From NCBI GenBank assembly GCA_025094145.1, contig JALLLS010000003.1, forward strand, positions 806,001-870,000: 64,000 nt of DNA. Reading direction: 5' to 3'. Under the pieces are notes generated by a model. The model was given only the letters and a program-made list of their open reading frames with translations. It was not told the DNA's origin and ran no database searches. Numbering within the stretch: position 1 is the first letter of the stretch; every line of letters starts with the position of its first letter. Positions 37,001 to 49,526 of this stretch are shown one piece after another. The DNA is from Spinellus fusiger. Lineage: Eukaryota; Mucoromycota; Mucoromycetes; Mucorales; Phycomycetaceae. The translations under genes were made by a program, and so were the position numbers.

Positions 37001-40000
37001 GAAGTATAAGATGGGTTTCTGGTATGTAACCACAACCCTCTAATATGTAGACAGGCAGTGAATGCTTATTTTCATTAGGTGTCTTAACCCAGGAATCATT
37101 TTCAAGCAAATATCAGAGCATGCACATTCTGTTATTTTGACAAGTGGGACTCTATCACCTGTAAGACACACTATAAGAATGAACAACACTTATTAAATAT
37201 ATCTATATCTTTTAGTTATCCATTTTTGCATCTGAGCTGGAGGCACCTTTGTAAGTCATAAGAGAGTGAAAAGGGATCATATAAGAATAGCCCTATCATT
37301 TAGATCCATGACATATTCCTAACTTATTACACCATTATACCATTCAAGTGCAAATAAATTGGAAGCAACACATGTTGTTGACAAGTCACAACTGTGGGTG
37401 AGGGTTATACCTTATGGGTAAGTGATTCATTCATGGAATTAATATTGTATATTTATTCAACTGTGTAAAATAGTCCAAGAGGATCTCCATTAAAGGGTGT
37501 TTACACTACAGTACAAACGCCTCAGTATCAAGATGATGTGGGCGAGGGTAGAGTGACTATTCAATAAACTGTGACTTATAGGTTGGATAGCTCTGTGTAA
37601 TATTATAGAGACTGTACCTTTTGGTGTCCTAGTCTTTTTATCCTCTTATAGCTTGTTAAAACAGCTACAAACGAGTTGGGAAGTAAGTTGAATACCTTAT
37701 CTCTTTAACATGTTTTCAGTAATAACAATAGCATTTTTAATAGAACTCAGGCATTTTGAGTAGAATAAAGAAACGAAAGAAGATATTTTGTGGTAATATT
37801 AACAATAGACTAGGTCATGCTATTCAGATTTAACATATAAATTTATGTTTAATAGAACCTAGTGGATCATCAAAGCTTGTATTTGAGAAATCATTGAATA
37901 AGTATTATGAATACATAAACGATATTGAAGAAACTGGTCCTAAGAAGGGTATAGATGGTGCTATATTCTTTGCTGTAAGATATATTATTCATTGTTTTAT
38001 TGTATATTCTTTTCCTTGTAAATCATTTATTAAGAGAAGATGAGTTGTGGTATGAATTGAAAGAGACTAACTAATTCTATGGCATAAAGGTATTCCGTGG
38101 AAAAGTAAGTGAGGGTATCGACTTTAAAGACAATCATTGTCGGGCCGTTATATCATTGGGGATCCCATTTCCAAGTGTGTAAGTTACTAGGCAGTAGGAC
38201 ATAAACAACTGTGGTGTGTCTGTATTTACTCTAGTGTATTATTTTTGACAATATAGAAAAGAAGTTCAGATAAGTCTAAAGAAGAAATATAACGACATCA
38301 AGAAGTCTACTGGAAATGATGTGTTTTCGGGTGCTAAGTGGTAAGAGATTGTTGTTTTTATTGTTGTTTTTTAAAGACTATCATTGACTAATACTATATA
38401 ATAAATATTAGGTACTCAACACAAGCTTATAGAGGTAATACTAATAACAAAGAAAAGTAAATAAAGAAGAACAGTATATCTGACAATAATTGTTTATAGC
38501 CATCAATCAAGCTTTAGGACGATGTATTCGACATCGGAATGTAAGCAATAATCTCTCATACCATTTTTATAACACCTTTTCTTTTCTGTAGGATTGGGGT
38601 AAGAAGAAGATAGATGTAAATCTGTACAAACTCAAGGACCTCCTCTCTTCTTTTTTACAAAGCTAAAAAGTGCATTGACATGTGTTTATTAGGTGCTATT
38701 ATCTTGCTAGAAGAACGCTTTTGTGAAGAAAGTCATCAATCTGGACTTTCAAAATGGGTTGAAAAAGTCTGTGCTATAGAGACTAGAGGATTTGAAACAA
38801 CCATGCATAGTCTTGATCAGTTTGTAAAAGAACGTGTGGAAATAGATAGAAACAGAAAAAAGGAAAAGAAGACCCCATCACCAATTCTACCTATTCATGC
38901 ACCACCAGAAATAGAGTCTCTTATATTACCAGCCAAACTTTCTCCTGTATTGCCAGAAAAATCATTGCTTAATACCAATGTAACTCTCATTAATACTAAA
39001 CCTCTGGTACCACAAGAAGCACTACAAAATGAACAAAATATGTTGCACTTACCCATCAAAGAGACTGGAACAAAGATAAAACCAATAGAGATTGAAGACT
39101 CTCCATTGACAGATAATTTAACACTACCAGAAACAACCTCATTAATATTTGACTCTGATGACACGCCGTCTCTCATTGATTCAGATACTGGGCAGTTTTT
39201 TGCAGAGGCTCTCAGTGCAAAAATAGAACCTGATACCAAAGAGTATTTTGGTATTGACCCCTTAGAGAACAGAGACACATCCTCTTTGATAGTCTCTAAA
39301 AGCAATGATGTCATTGAAAAGAAAGACAGGGAGCCTTGGGTTGAAGGCAGTCTAGTGGACACTAATCACAGCAGCATCAATGAATCAATGTACCTTCCGT
39401 CGACACTCTCTAGAAATTGTAAGCAATATGATTTATCTCCCAGTGTTTACACGAATATAGTCAAACAAGATACTCATCAGGCAATTGTTTATGATCATCA
39501 AGAAAGAAATCCTCCAACATTTACGACACCAAAAACCCTCATTCAATCTGTTTCTAGCAGCTCAGACTCTTTGAATATTCACTCTACATTAACTTCCCAA
39601 CCCCAACTACAGCCTCTATTGTCATCCGATCCTGCTTTTCTTTTCAACAGTGAACAGCATAGTATCTCCTGTCGATGGCATGATCGTATTTTATTCAGTA
39701 ATGTAAAGGATGTTTATGAAGTCCGAACAAGAGTAACACAACTAGAGTATTTTTTGAGTATGGATTTTTGTTTGAGTATGAAAAACACACATCGAAAGTC
39801 ATCATGCTATGTCTTTGAGCTCAACTTTCCCACCACCTGGACACATGGTTCTATTAAGGAAACTTTATTTAATGCCAATGAAAAAGAAGACGAGTGCTTG
39901 GTAGATGGGCTGTTGTATAGAAAGTTCAGATCTAAGTGCTGTGACAAAGCCATTGGGGCTATGATCATTGATGCACTCGACAACAGTCTACATTCTCATA

Positions 40001-40065
40001 AGCAGTTGGTAGGAAAACTGTGGTTCTTGAGAAATGCTGTGTTTTTTAAAGGATTTGTGCCTTGA
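34079..40065 (+). CDS. FANCJ/BRIP1-type FeS DNA helicase (XPD superfamily 2)
   Basis: Starts [14 protein letters not shown] at 34079. Early exons are 34079-34247, 34300-34328, 34394-34445, 34548-34586 and 34647-35016; the last is about 38680-40065. Family helicases unwind 5'-3', resolving G4 DNA and crosslinks. Motifs in order: Q-like YPSQLQMM, Walker [46 protein letters not shown] (DEAH), [32 protein letters not shown] and [14 protein letters not shown]. Four Cys of the 4Fe-4S domain are visible: RCINPKI, NDDCKAL, SSCIPG and GGCPYY; the second is completed only across a splice. Two large charged inserts occur (about 34650-34960 and 36530-36720). The C-terminus (to FFKGFVP) is long, Ser/Pro/Glu-rich, with a more ordered end. 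One exon is only 7 nt (38592-38598) and one intron (34587-34646) has a GC donor. Confidence 0.92.
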
Positions 40066-40729
40066 TATCTTTTTTCTTTCTTTTTAAAAAAAAACAGTAC
40101 AGAATGTGTGTATTATTAATTAAAGATTTATCTCATTGCGATGGCAAAACCCATAATAAATAAAATAAAATAAAAAGTTACCACTTTTATTGTTATGCTA
40201 AAATAGTAGATAATGCCATTATAGTAAAACTGTAAACCAGTCTAATTTATTAAGTAAATATAGGGGTTAAGGTTAGCCAAGACACGAGGGTAAAATGATC
40301 ATTGGTTTTATATGCACTGCTTCACAAAACTTATTAATTTCGTTGACTTTCTTGAAATAGAGCCTACAAAGAGGTATTATTTAGATTGTATATAAAACTA
40401 CACTTTCCAAGGAAGAAGACCTTCAAAGTGCTATTAACTGTGTCTACATAATTTCAGTACGAATTTTTGAACTGTCAATGACCGAAAAACGTGGGTGAGA
40501 ATTTTGCTCTTTTAGATATAGTTTATTAATACTATGTAGAATAGGTGGATAGACGTCACCTATTCGCATGGACGGCTGTGGAAGAAGTGGGATATGATAA
40601 AGTTGCTAAAAGTATTTACAGTAATGGAATGTTTCAGAAAATAGTATATATAATAGCCAATTGCACATTTTAATAAAAAAGAGGAAGAAAAAAAGCAAAT
40701 ACTTAGATTCCGTAAGAAGGGTAGTATAA
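40066..40729. other. Intergenic DNA downstream of the helicase
   Basis: AT-rich, with (AATAA)n near 40155. No gene seen. Confidence 0.5.
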
Positions 40730-41100
40730 ACCTAAGGTCAAGTTAAGTTGTTGGTTCTTGCTCTGTTCCTGTTTGTTCCCTTGTTTGTCCGTTTCGTTGG
40801 TCCGTTATTAGAGAAGGTTGCCGTTACCTGTTCTCTCGTGCCCCTATAGACCCCGTACCAGAGTGCCTCTTCCAGACTACGACTCCCATAGTCTACTCAA
40901 CCCTCTAAGCCAGGCTCTCCCCGACTCACCGCCCTAAAGCTAGCCAACTCCCACAGATACAAGAGCAGCCAGCCTTCTCTGAGGTCCTGCGAGTCTTAAA
41001 GAACGAACCCCTTGCCCAAATATACAACTAGAAGAACAGTTGTAGGCCATTCTACCTAGACATGTTGCACATTGATCAAGTGTCACAGTGCCTCATTCTA
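40730..41100 (+). pseudogene. GC-richer decayed coding fragment, probably mobile-element derived
   Basis: Base composition is clearly richer in GC than the surrounding desert. One plus frame reads RRLPLPVLSCPYRPRTRVPL, and another reads QIQEQPAFSEVLRVLKNEPL and then LDMLHIDQVSQ; stops separate them. This looks like an old coding sequence with frameshifts. I do not recognise the family; a retroelement gag/ORF1-like origin is a guess. Confidence 0.35.
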
Positions 41101-42699
41101 TTCAACAGAGTACTACCTTGTTGGTGATCTATTTTTTGCCCGTGCCACATGTATGAATATCATCTTATTTCCTATTTCTTCTTATTTGTGGTATTGTAAC
41201 TATGTATAGAGATAGTTTTTTTTTCTTACCCATACATATTTAGATACATATGTTTACAGCATTCATCTTTTTTATTTTTCACTTTAGAGTTTTTCGGGAT
41301 CAACAGTCTTTTACGGTTATTTGTCTAACCATTCTATGGAAGCTGTTGTATTCTAGTCACAGCATCGTTTTCTTTTGGGAAACTATAATGTTCTCTCCAT
41401 AATCTACATTGACATCTTTATTTCAGGCCAATAAAGTACATAGACATTAGCTCGAGCCTATTGACTTGACTGAATGATACTACTGTGTTTGGCTTTAGTA
41501 TCAAGAAGAGCTTCAATCACTGTTCAGTTGTTTCTCCTACTCTATTATCATTCATTGGCATGTCTCTACACTTTGGTTCCCAAATCAAATTTTAAGTTCA
41601 TTTTAAGCTTTATTTATTTGTTTGTTTATATGAAAGATTGTTTAATTTTATGATTATCTATGACAATAACCATTAGTTGGTTTTGATTGAAGAGATACAG
41701 GATATAGTATTACTGCACTATTCAAACTAGTTACTATTTCTTTGTTGAGTAGCTAGTTATTATTTTATAGAACTTCTATAGAACTTTTTAGCAATTAGGA
41801 ACTTGAAATAGATACTATTTTCAGACCTGAAGCAAAAGATAGTGTGACTAACATTAATTCATATTTAAATGTGTCCAAACGAACATTTCTTACTGCAAGT
41901 TATGTATTAGACTCACTATCTACTATATGGGTACTGAAATAGCACGTGGTTTAAATTTATGCATGGCTGTATCTGCCATACAAACTAAATTCAGTGTTGA
42001 ATTCGTATAAGATATCTTGAAGGGTATCTATTTTACATGTCAACCTTATATTACTCTACTGGATTTATTGGCTGTCTATTCCACTATTCCTATGCTATTT
42101 ATGAATTTTCCTGTTCTAATTTTACATAGAAACGGATTATTTTTATTAATTCATTTCTTTAATAATAACATTGATTGACCTGTATGACCTGTGTCAAATG
42201 AATAACTTTTATCATACTTATAATGATCTAATACTACTATTTCTAATAATAAAAAAATCAATTGGCTTATTCAACTCTAATTTACTATTCAATTCACAAT
42301 AACAAATGATGCTTAAGCCATCAAGTTCAATAATACTCGATTCCTCATTATGTTCATTTATAATTCTTGTCAAACTAGGCTCAAGAGAAGGCTTTTATTA
42401 TTCTTTTTCAGGTATGTTCCTTTATATGAGCCCTCCTTTTTATTTTTATTAAAAAGAAAAAAGAAAGACGCCTTAAAATATAGACATGCATACATTCACA
42501 TGTGGAAATGTCCTCATTCTACAGTATTTCACCCTAAACAATGACGATTGTGAATTGAATTTGGGACAATGCACACTTTTTTTGAAGACAATTGTGAGTA
42601 TGTTGATGAAAAAAGAGTTCGTTTTGAAATCAAATAAATAGAGCATTTAGACAGCCTAACTGTAAGGATTTAAAGTCTCTTCCAAAGAGAAGAGAACTA
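41101..42699. other. Gene desert, no gene supported
   Basis: AT-rich; no recognisable coding sequence. Confidence 0.5.
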
Positions 42700-43120
42700 T
42701 GATCAATACGGCAATAGGATAAGTATGTAAAGAAACATATACTTTTCTCGGCAGAATGAAGTGGGACAGTGGTAACCCTTCAGCAGCTCATATAAGATCT
42801 TGAAAATACTTTTAAAACATCTACATTGCGATTCCACAACCTCGACAAGCAAAGATAATGTAAAGACCATTGAAAGCATGAGTGAGGTTATTGGTATCAC
42901 CTTGGAAGTTCGAAACTCATCCACACCTACTAGTAATAGCTCTTCATTTTTATGGTACTTTTTTAAGGTTTGGCATAATATGCTTGTCAATCTAGCACGA
43001 TGCCTTTGAATCCTGAGGCATCGTTTTTTTTTATTCCTGCGCCGAAAACAATCATAGGTAGTTTGGATGAGTTGAACTTAAGTTATATTCTTCCAATAAG
43101 TTCTCATGATTTTATAGACT
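42700..43120 (-). pseudogene. Decayed Fanzor/TnpB-like nuclease fragment
   Basis: On the minus strand, 43058-43025 reads PMIVFGAGIKK. After a frameshift, 42990-42703 reads TLKKYHKNEELLLVGVDEF and then RTSKV. A (V/I)xGxG strand followed 35-45 residues later by VDE(F/Y)xTSxxC is the arrangement of the RuvC-II/zinc-ribbon part of Fanzor and TnpB proteins. The first zinc Cys pair is lost (VIPITS); CRCF downstream may be the remains of the second. The RuvC-I part and the final Asp motif are not found. It is a dead fragment. Family assignment rests on two short motifs in two frames. Confidence 0.4.
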
Positions 43121-46100
43121 CACTATAATGGAGACATAGGTAGGATCTGAGTGTCTTGTGATTGAGTTTTTCACAACTAGTACATCTGACAGAGCCTTTT
43201 ATTTATTTAATCTCTTTTGTTTAACATTCTGTTTTTCTACAGCCGTCTCTTTTTTTTTTGCCAATTTAAAAAAAAACATTCTTTTGTAGTGATCACTACA
43301 TTTATCCAACATACAGAGTAGGTTTTTGAACACAAATGTGTTTTTACTTACCAACCTTTTTGAAGTGTCTTGTTTATTGCAATTGTCTAATTTTAGGTCA
43401 AAACCCTGTATCTACATATTAATGTACTACGACTGATGCCTAGATTTGGCAGTTCTGTATTCACACCCGAATATTTTTCCGACTTTTCAACATCACTTTT
43501 ATCGCCCTTCATAATTATTTTTTTTAAAAAAAAAAGTCATCATGTATAGATAAATGGTAACACATACACAGAAAGTCCCATATTTGATACTACCCCTTAA
43601 AATGGATCTTTTTATAGATTAGTGTCGTAAAGTCAAAAACCAAAGATATCAGCACCATGACTCGTCATTATATTCAGTTAAGACCCAGATACTACCTAAA
43701 AAAAGAATGTTATTTAGGCACTCAGATCCCATCGAGAGATGTTGCTGATGGAAGTATGCTGTCTTGGTGACTTTATAGTGCTATAGAATAATGGTAATGA
43801 GTGTAGCCTAACCATAGAATTATACACCAGTATAAAAGATCAATGAATTCAATGAATAAAACAACACATTTTTACCACAAATTTAACTATCTGAATTTCC
43901 TATGATTTTAATATCAAAAATAACACGAGTTCGATAGTTAATGCATAATTCTGAAAATATTATAATTTTTAAACATGATTCGCTGATGATATTAATTACT
44001 TCAGATAGTTTTATTTAGAGACTTTGATAAAGATGATTAGCTATAAACCTTATTGAATAAACAAAACATACACTACATCAAGAAAAATGCCCCTCTTATT
44101 ATTATTATTATTATTATTATTATCAGATTACTTATCAATAAAACAGATTGCTAGTTACAAGTAGATTTATAAAATAAAATAAAATAAAAATTGAGCTTAC
44201 CTCGTATTAACCACACTGAAAAGCTATAGCAAAGAGACATGAATCATCTATTAGTATAGATTGAATACTGTGGCCAATGTGACATTATTCTTTATTAAAT
44301 ATATTTTCTGATTGAATAATCTTCTCATTAATTGAAAGTGTGGTTATAGAAACATACCTTGATACACATCTATAGTTCATATCAATTACCTTGCAATAAC
44401 ACACAACTTTAGTTTGCATATATACTCTTAGCTAATTATCTCAGTAATATGATATTTACAGTATTTTTAGTGTACATGTATATCTATTCTTTCTGCAAAA
44501 AATCAATACATTAAAATTGATTGATATGTATTAATTTCATAAATGATTCATCCTTTTTTAAAACAGAACTTTATTCAAAAAGTGAACGGACCATTTAGGA
44601 AAATAGTATATGTACAAAATAAAAAGAAATAAGTACGTAGCCTACCATGAGAACATAAACTAGCATAAGAACACATATAGGGTCAACTATATTAAGAGCT
44701 AAAGTCAATAGGATATACTATACCTACCAGTTTCTATATTGACATAATGCTCTTTTGTGTCTGCTCAGTATTTCTTCATTACTAAGGCCTTGAGGAATCA
44801 ATAAAGAAAATGTAGACGCTTTATTTCTGTCCAATTAGGCTATATAATAGTTTAATTTGTTTATTTAAACTGAGAATAGGTCAGATTAGCCAATCACATA
44901 AGTACTTAGAATTGAAGAGAAGTTGATTTTATTAAAATATCTCCTGGTGAATACGAAGAAATAAAATAAATTAATTTTCTTTGGTTATACTTTGGTGCTC
45001 AAGAAGCGTTGATCGGATTTATTACACTGAATATAAGCATCTAAATTATCCACTCTATTCATCTCATTTATTCTCTAAATAATATTTGTAGAATTTATAT
45101 TTTTATCTTTTTTTTTGTGAGCCAAAAATAAATCCTGAATAAGAAATAAGGAAATCAAATGAACTATATTTACCGTTTTAATATAAAAAAAATAGATGAA
45201 TAGTTTTCTTTTCGTGCCAGTTTGGCTGGCAGATAAGCACAAAAATAGTCTCTCGATGAAAGCATTGCAAGGTATTCGATTGGTAAAGGTTTGAGACATC
45301 TCTTGGTATCTAAATGAAATATAAAACTGCACTAACAATACTTAGCTATGGAGACTACGGAAATTAATAAGATTTGAAACTTTATTGCAATCCATCTTTT
45401 ATGTTAGTATCAATTCGGTTCATTGTACTATCTCTTCTTGTTTTTGAACACACACATCAATGAACAAAGGAATTTTTCATCATTCATCATTAATATTGCT
45501 TATCTATTATATTTAATAAACACAAACTAAAATTAAACTGGATAAACGCTTGCAAGCAGTATACTATCCAACAGAAAACACATCGATTAGACTTCAAATA
45601 TTCTATTGCTTATGTCAATAACCTGTACCTTTTATTTTATTTTCATGTGTGACACTTGGTAGCATTACCTTGATATATCTTTTAATAATAATAATAAAAA
45701 GTAGAGTAAAGAAACAAAGCGCTATTTTATTCAATGACAGTAAAACATTAAAAATTCTATAGCTAGGACTAACTAGAAAGTTGAGTTTTTATTTTGTTTA
45801 TTCTGTATATTTATGGAATATAGAAGTATCTGTCAGAGATGTTTGTGTCATCCTAAAAAAAACAAACTGTATTCTTAATACTGCTTAAATATTGAGAATT
45901 GGAATGAGTGGAAGACATTAGGAGTTTTATCTATCTTCGCACAGATCACTTTTAGTAACTAACCTTCCATCATCAAGCATTTACTTTTAATAGTGTTTAC
46001 CTACTATCTTCAATTTTTCATTGATCAGGCCATAAAAAGTGTTTTTCGTTCTCTTTTCTATACATTTTCTTATACATTCTACATGCAAAAGTCTCCTCCA

Positions 46101-48077
46101 GGTTTTACTCCAATAATTGTCATAGTATAATAAATCTTGTATTAATTCATATACTATTTTTGTTTGATAATGATACTTCTGTCTTTATTATCTATCCATC
46201 CAATTAGACCTAACCTATCCCATTAGCAGGGATTAATATGAGCACCTATACCTTATCTAAATTTACTGGACTCAGTAGAACCACTTATAATCATTATTCA
46301 ATATCAGTTGACCTTTGATCAATAATTATAATGCCATCACCAAAGTAGTACGTGACGAGTCCAAGAGTTGAATTGACAGTTGCTATATCAAGGCACAAGA
46401 TGTTTCGCTTGATCCGTCTGTATTCGAAGAGCGATGTCTAGGAAGGGAAGATGAAGGAGGTTTTTATTTTTAATGCTCTATTTCTGTTCATCTTTTCTAA
46501 TAACACACTGTTCAGATACTCATGAAAAACAATTAAGATGTTTAAAATGATAAATTGTTACGCTTATGTTTATTTTAAGAATAAGAATGAATACAGAAAT
46601 AAGAATTTAAAAAAGTCTAGAAACTGTTAGAGCTTGAATTTCTTGATATAGTGAATAGCCATTTCTATTCAAAAATTAAGAAAAGCTCTTATTAGACAAA
46701 TAAGGATATCTATTTATCTATATGCATAGAAACAAACTTATTCATACTTCAATGATGTACCTATCCCCTTTATAAAAAAATAGTATTTATGAACCATGAA
46801 TTCCAAGCGCCGCATACCAACACTGCGGGTTGCCCTTACTTTTTTGGATCTTTAGCTGAGTCGTTGGAGTGATGTTCATAGACTTACATGCAGCGATGTC
46901 TCTTGTGGTAGTTGTCAACAGAAATAGAATAATATCAACTTGATGTCTTTTGGGCGTACTTAAGGTTCTGAAGGAAAGAGTATCTTTTAATTGAGGTTAC
47001 CTTTCTATCCATAAGAAAAATAAAAAGAGAATACAAAATAATAATAATAATAATAGTACAAAACTACCTATACATCATGGGATTTTTTATTCTATTTTGT
47101 GAAATAAAATCTTAGTCTGATGGTAGATGGTTGAGATATTTTTCCTTGGGGTATTCTCTTTAAAGATAAAGAACAATATCTTATTATTGTCAGCAATGCC
47201 TTGTCGTTTAAATATAAGGCATTGTCTCTTTAGGCTCAATGCACTTGATATGCACCATGACAATGCAAGAATGGCTAGGCAGTGTTCAAGGCAAACTTAG
47301 ACTTTCTCTTTTATGTTTTTCATATCCTTCAACATGTATGCCTTTTACGGTATAAAAAACTTGTTTTCTTGTCATTATTATCATGTCCTACCATCCAAAT
47401 ACAAAGACCCGTTTGATAGTACGATTGTGTTGTATGTTGAGTTAAGAATATAGCTCTTTTCATTTCTATAATGTGCTTAATTTCATCTGTAAGAGCTTCA
47501 CTTGTCCCTGGTATATGTATAACTATGTTTAAAATGACATTCTGAACAAAAAAGACACTATTTTCTTTATATAAAAACAGTTATCTTAATAACATTATTT
47601 TATCAATGAAATTCAATAACCATGAATGAATTGAGTTGGATTATGTTTATTTATTGTTTATATTTTTTAAGAGAAATGCACAGAAGGATATTTGTACTCC
47701 TTGGAGTTTCTTTTTCATCTTATTTCTCTGCTATAAAAATAACGAATAAATTTTACTACGTTCTAGTAGAGACGTCACTCGCAGTCATTCTAGACACAGA
47801 GTAAGTCAAGAAAAGAAGGAAAAGAGGAGGGATCATGGGAATCTAATTCAAAGCTAAATGTCAAAGCTAAATTCCAAAGCTAAAGGTAGGAGGTCTAGGA
47901 GAACTGAATAGATTTCCACCATCTTTTATCATTCATAGTATTCTTTTTTTAATACAGTAAAAAGAGGGTGGTTATGTCTACATGTCGGAGTGTTAATTTG
48001 AAAAAGTAAACAAGATTATTGTGATTGTCTCTAATTTCTAAACCTTCTACCCTCTCGTCATCTCCATTGAACTCAAC
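43121..48077. other. Gene desert with short unexplained coding-like scraps
   Basis: No gene supported. There is an (ATT)n microsatellite at about 44096-44123. Slightly GC-richer scraps occur near 43560-43790, 46340-46450 and 46800-46960, all broken by stops. The 60-codon frame at 47622-47804 has no recognisable content. Confidence 0.5.
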
Positions 48078-48418
48078 ATGCCTGCTGCAAGAATTATTAG
48101 CAACCTCCATTATGGTCTTATTACTCCCGAAAAGATGATTAAGGTGTAAGTCTCTTTCTAGTGGTTCTCGACTGTTCTTTATTTGGAGTGTTTGGAGTGT
48201 TTTGAGTGGTTCCAGCTTTGAATGGCCTTGAATAGCGTTCAGTAGTCGCTAATCAATGAAATGCTAGTGCTCCCACTCTTGCTACCTGGGGTGTTGCTGC
48301 TGCTTCTGGTTTCCTTCTTCTTGGGTCAGACGTCTCATTGATCAGAAAGGATCTTTTGAGCAAGGTGCCCATTGCTGGCAGCTACTTTGCTGTTGCTGAG
48401 CCTGAAGCCAACCAATAA
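48078..48418 (+). CDS. QCR10: Cytochrome bc1 complex subunit 10
   Basis: Two predicted exons, 48078-48145 and 48268-48418, give 72 aa, close to the usual length of fungal Qcr10. The protein is a small single-span subunit of respiratory complex III in the inner mitochondrial membrane. The sequence starts MPAARIISNLHYG. The splice makes KVAPTLATWGVAAASGFLLL, the family's conserved VAPTLxxWG block leading into the single transmembrane segment. It then continues SDVSLIRKDLLSKVPIAGSY, matching the conserved SDIPxVRxDIxxxIPxxGSY tail. The donor is GT|GTAAGT and the acceptor ATGCTAG|T; phase is kept. Flanking DNA is AT-rich, and no other bc1 gene is nearby. Confidence 0.88.
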
Positions 48419-48632
48419 AGGTTCAACCATGTAAAGAGAATGAAATCAAATCAGTCAATGAATAAATGTACAACTTTACTTGTACATGCACTCTAGTGCT
48501 AGAAGCCAATCTGATCATGAAAAAAAAGAATTTTCCTTATTATGTCTTGTGGTAGTAGTATCTTTAGTAACATAGCATTATAATGGTTTGGAAATGAATA
48601 ATGCCTTTTCTTCCCCCTCTCACTCAATGTGT

Positions 48633-48652
48633 ATGTGTGTGTGTGTGTGTGT
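48633..48652. repeat. (GT)n microsatellite
   Basis: A run of GT dinucleotides downstream of QCR10. Confidence 0.9.
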
Positions 48653-49463
48653 AATTCTATGTTTAAAAATAAATTAAACTATACAAAGATCATCGGTATA
48701 CTACTGTAGGCTTGCGAGATCTTGTCTCATCGAGAAAAAGACATGCCAATAGGACAATTTCAACAGCCGAAATCCAATGTTCTCTTATCTTTTATTATGA
48801 TATGAATAGTACCTTTAGAATGACAGATGTAATAGATAGAATAAAATAGATGAGACTGAGCAGATAGAATAGAATAGAAATTCTATATACTATACTATAG
48901 AGAGTATCGATAGAGATAGTAGTAGTAGTAGGAGGTGGTGGAGGTGGTGGAGGTGGAGTACTGAGGCAGGAGTACATCCACACATAACCAATCATTCCTC
49001 TCAACCTTCATCTTGTTGGTTTTGCTGTTGGATATTTGAATCTCTGAATAGATTCCTGGGCTACTTACAAAAGCAAATGAAAAATTCTATATTTGAAGTC
49101 TAGACATAAATAAGTGGATTGGTAATAGTTATGGTAATAATAGTAACAATAGTATAAGACCGCTACTATTATTACAAAGTGAATCCATTATGAAACAAAA
49201 ATGTTTATTCCTGGAAGTATTACGAATAAGAGGATAGAAAATAGTGGCAATTGAGACAAGAGAATATAAGACACGCTTTGTTTAACTTTATTCAGGAGAT
49301 TGAACATATTTCTATAGGTAACACGACTCTATCTTTATATTTCACTCTATTGTTATGGAAAGCACTTGTGGAAACACACTGAAAATGGCGCCGTTAACCA
49401 ATTAATAGATTAGAAGGATAAAAATAACTCCCATTTTTATTTTTTATTCTCCCTTGATTCCCC
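48653..49463. other. Intergenic DNA upstream of the GH16 gene
   Basis: Contains a (GGTGGA)n purine-rich tract at about 48931-48957, preceded by (TAG)n. No gene seen. Confidence 0.6.
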
Positions 49464-49471
49464 TTATATAA
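49464..49471 (+). promoter_or_regulatory. TATA box of the GH16 gene
   Basis: TTATATAA, about 56 bp upstream of the ATG, followed by a pyrimidine-rich stretch typical of a fungal transcription start. Confidence 0.55.
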
Positions 49472-49526
49472 CCTGCTTCTTTTTCGTTTCTTTTCAAGCT
49501 ACATTTCCTCAGATCCCTTTCATACA

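Noticed and set aside
38895..39362. 155-codon minus-strand frame under the helicase C-terminus
   Set aside because: It is a shadow of the real plus-strand exon, with no family similarity.
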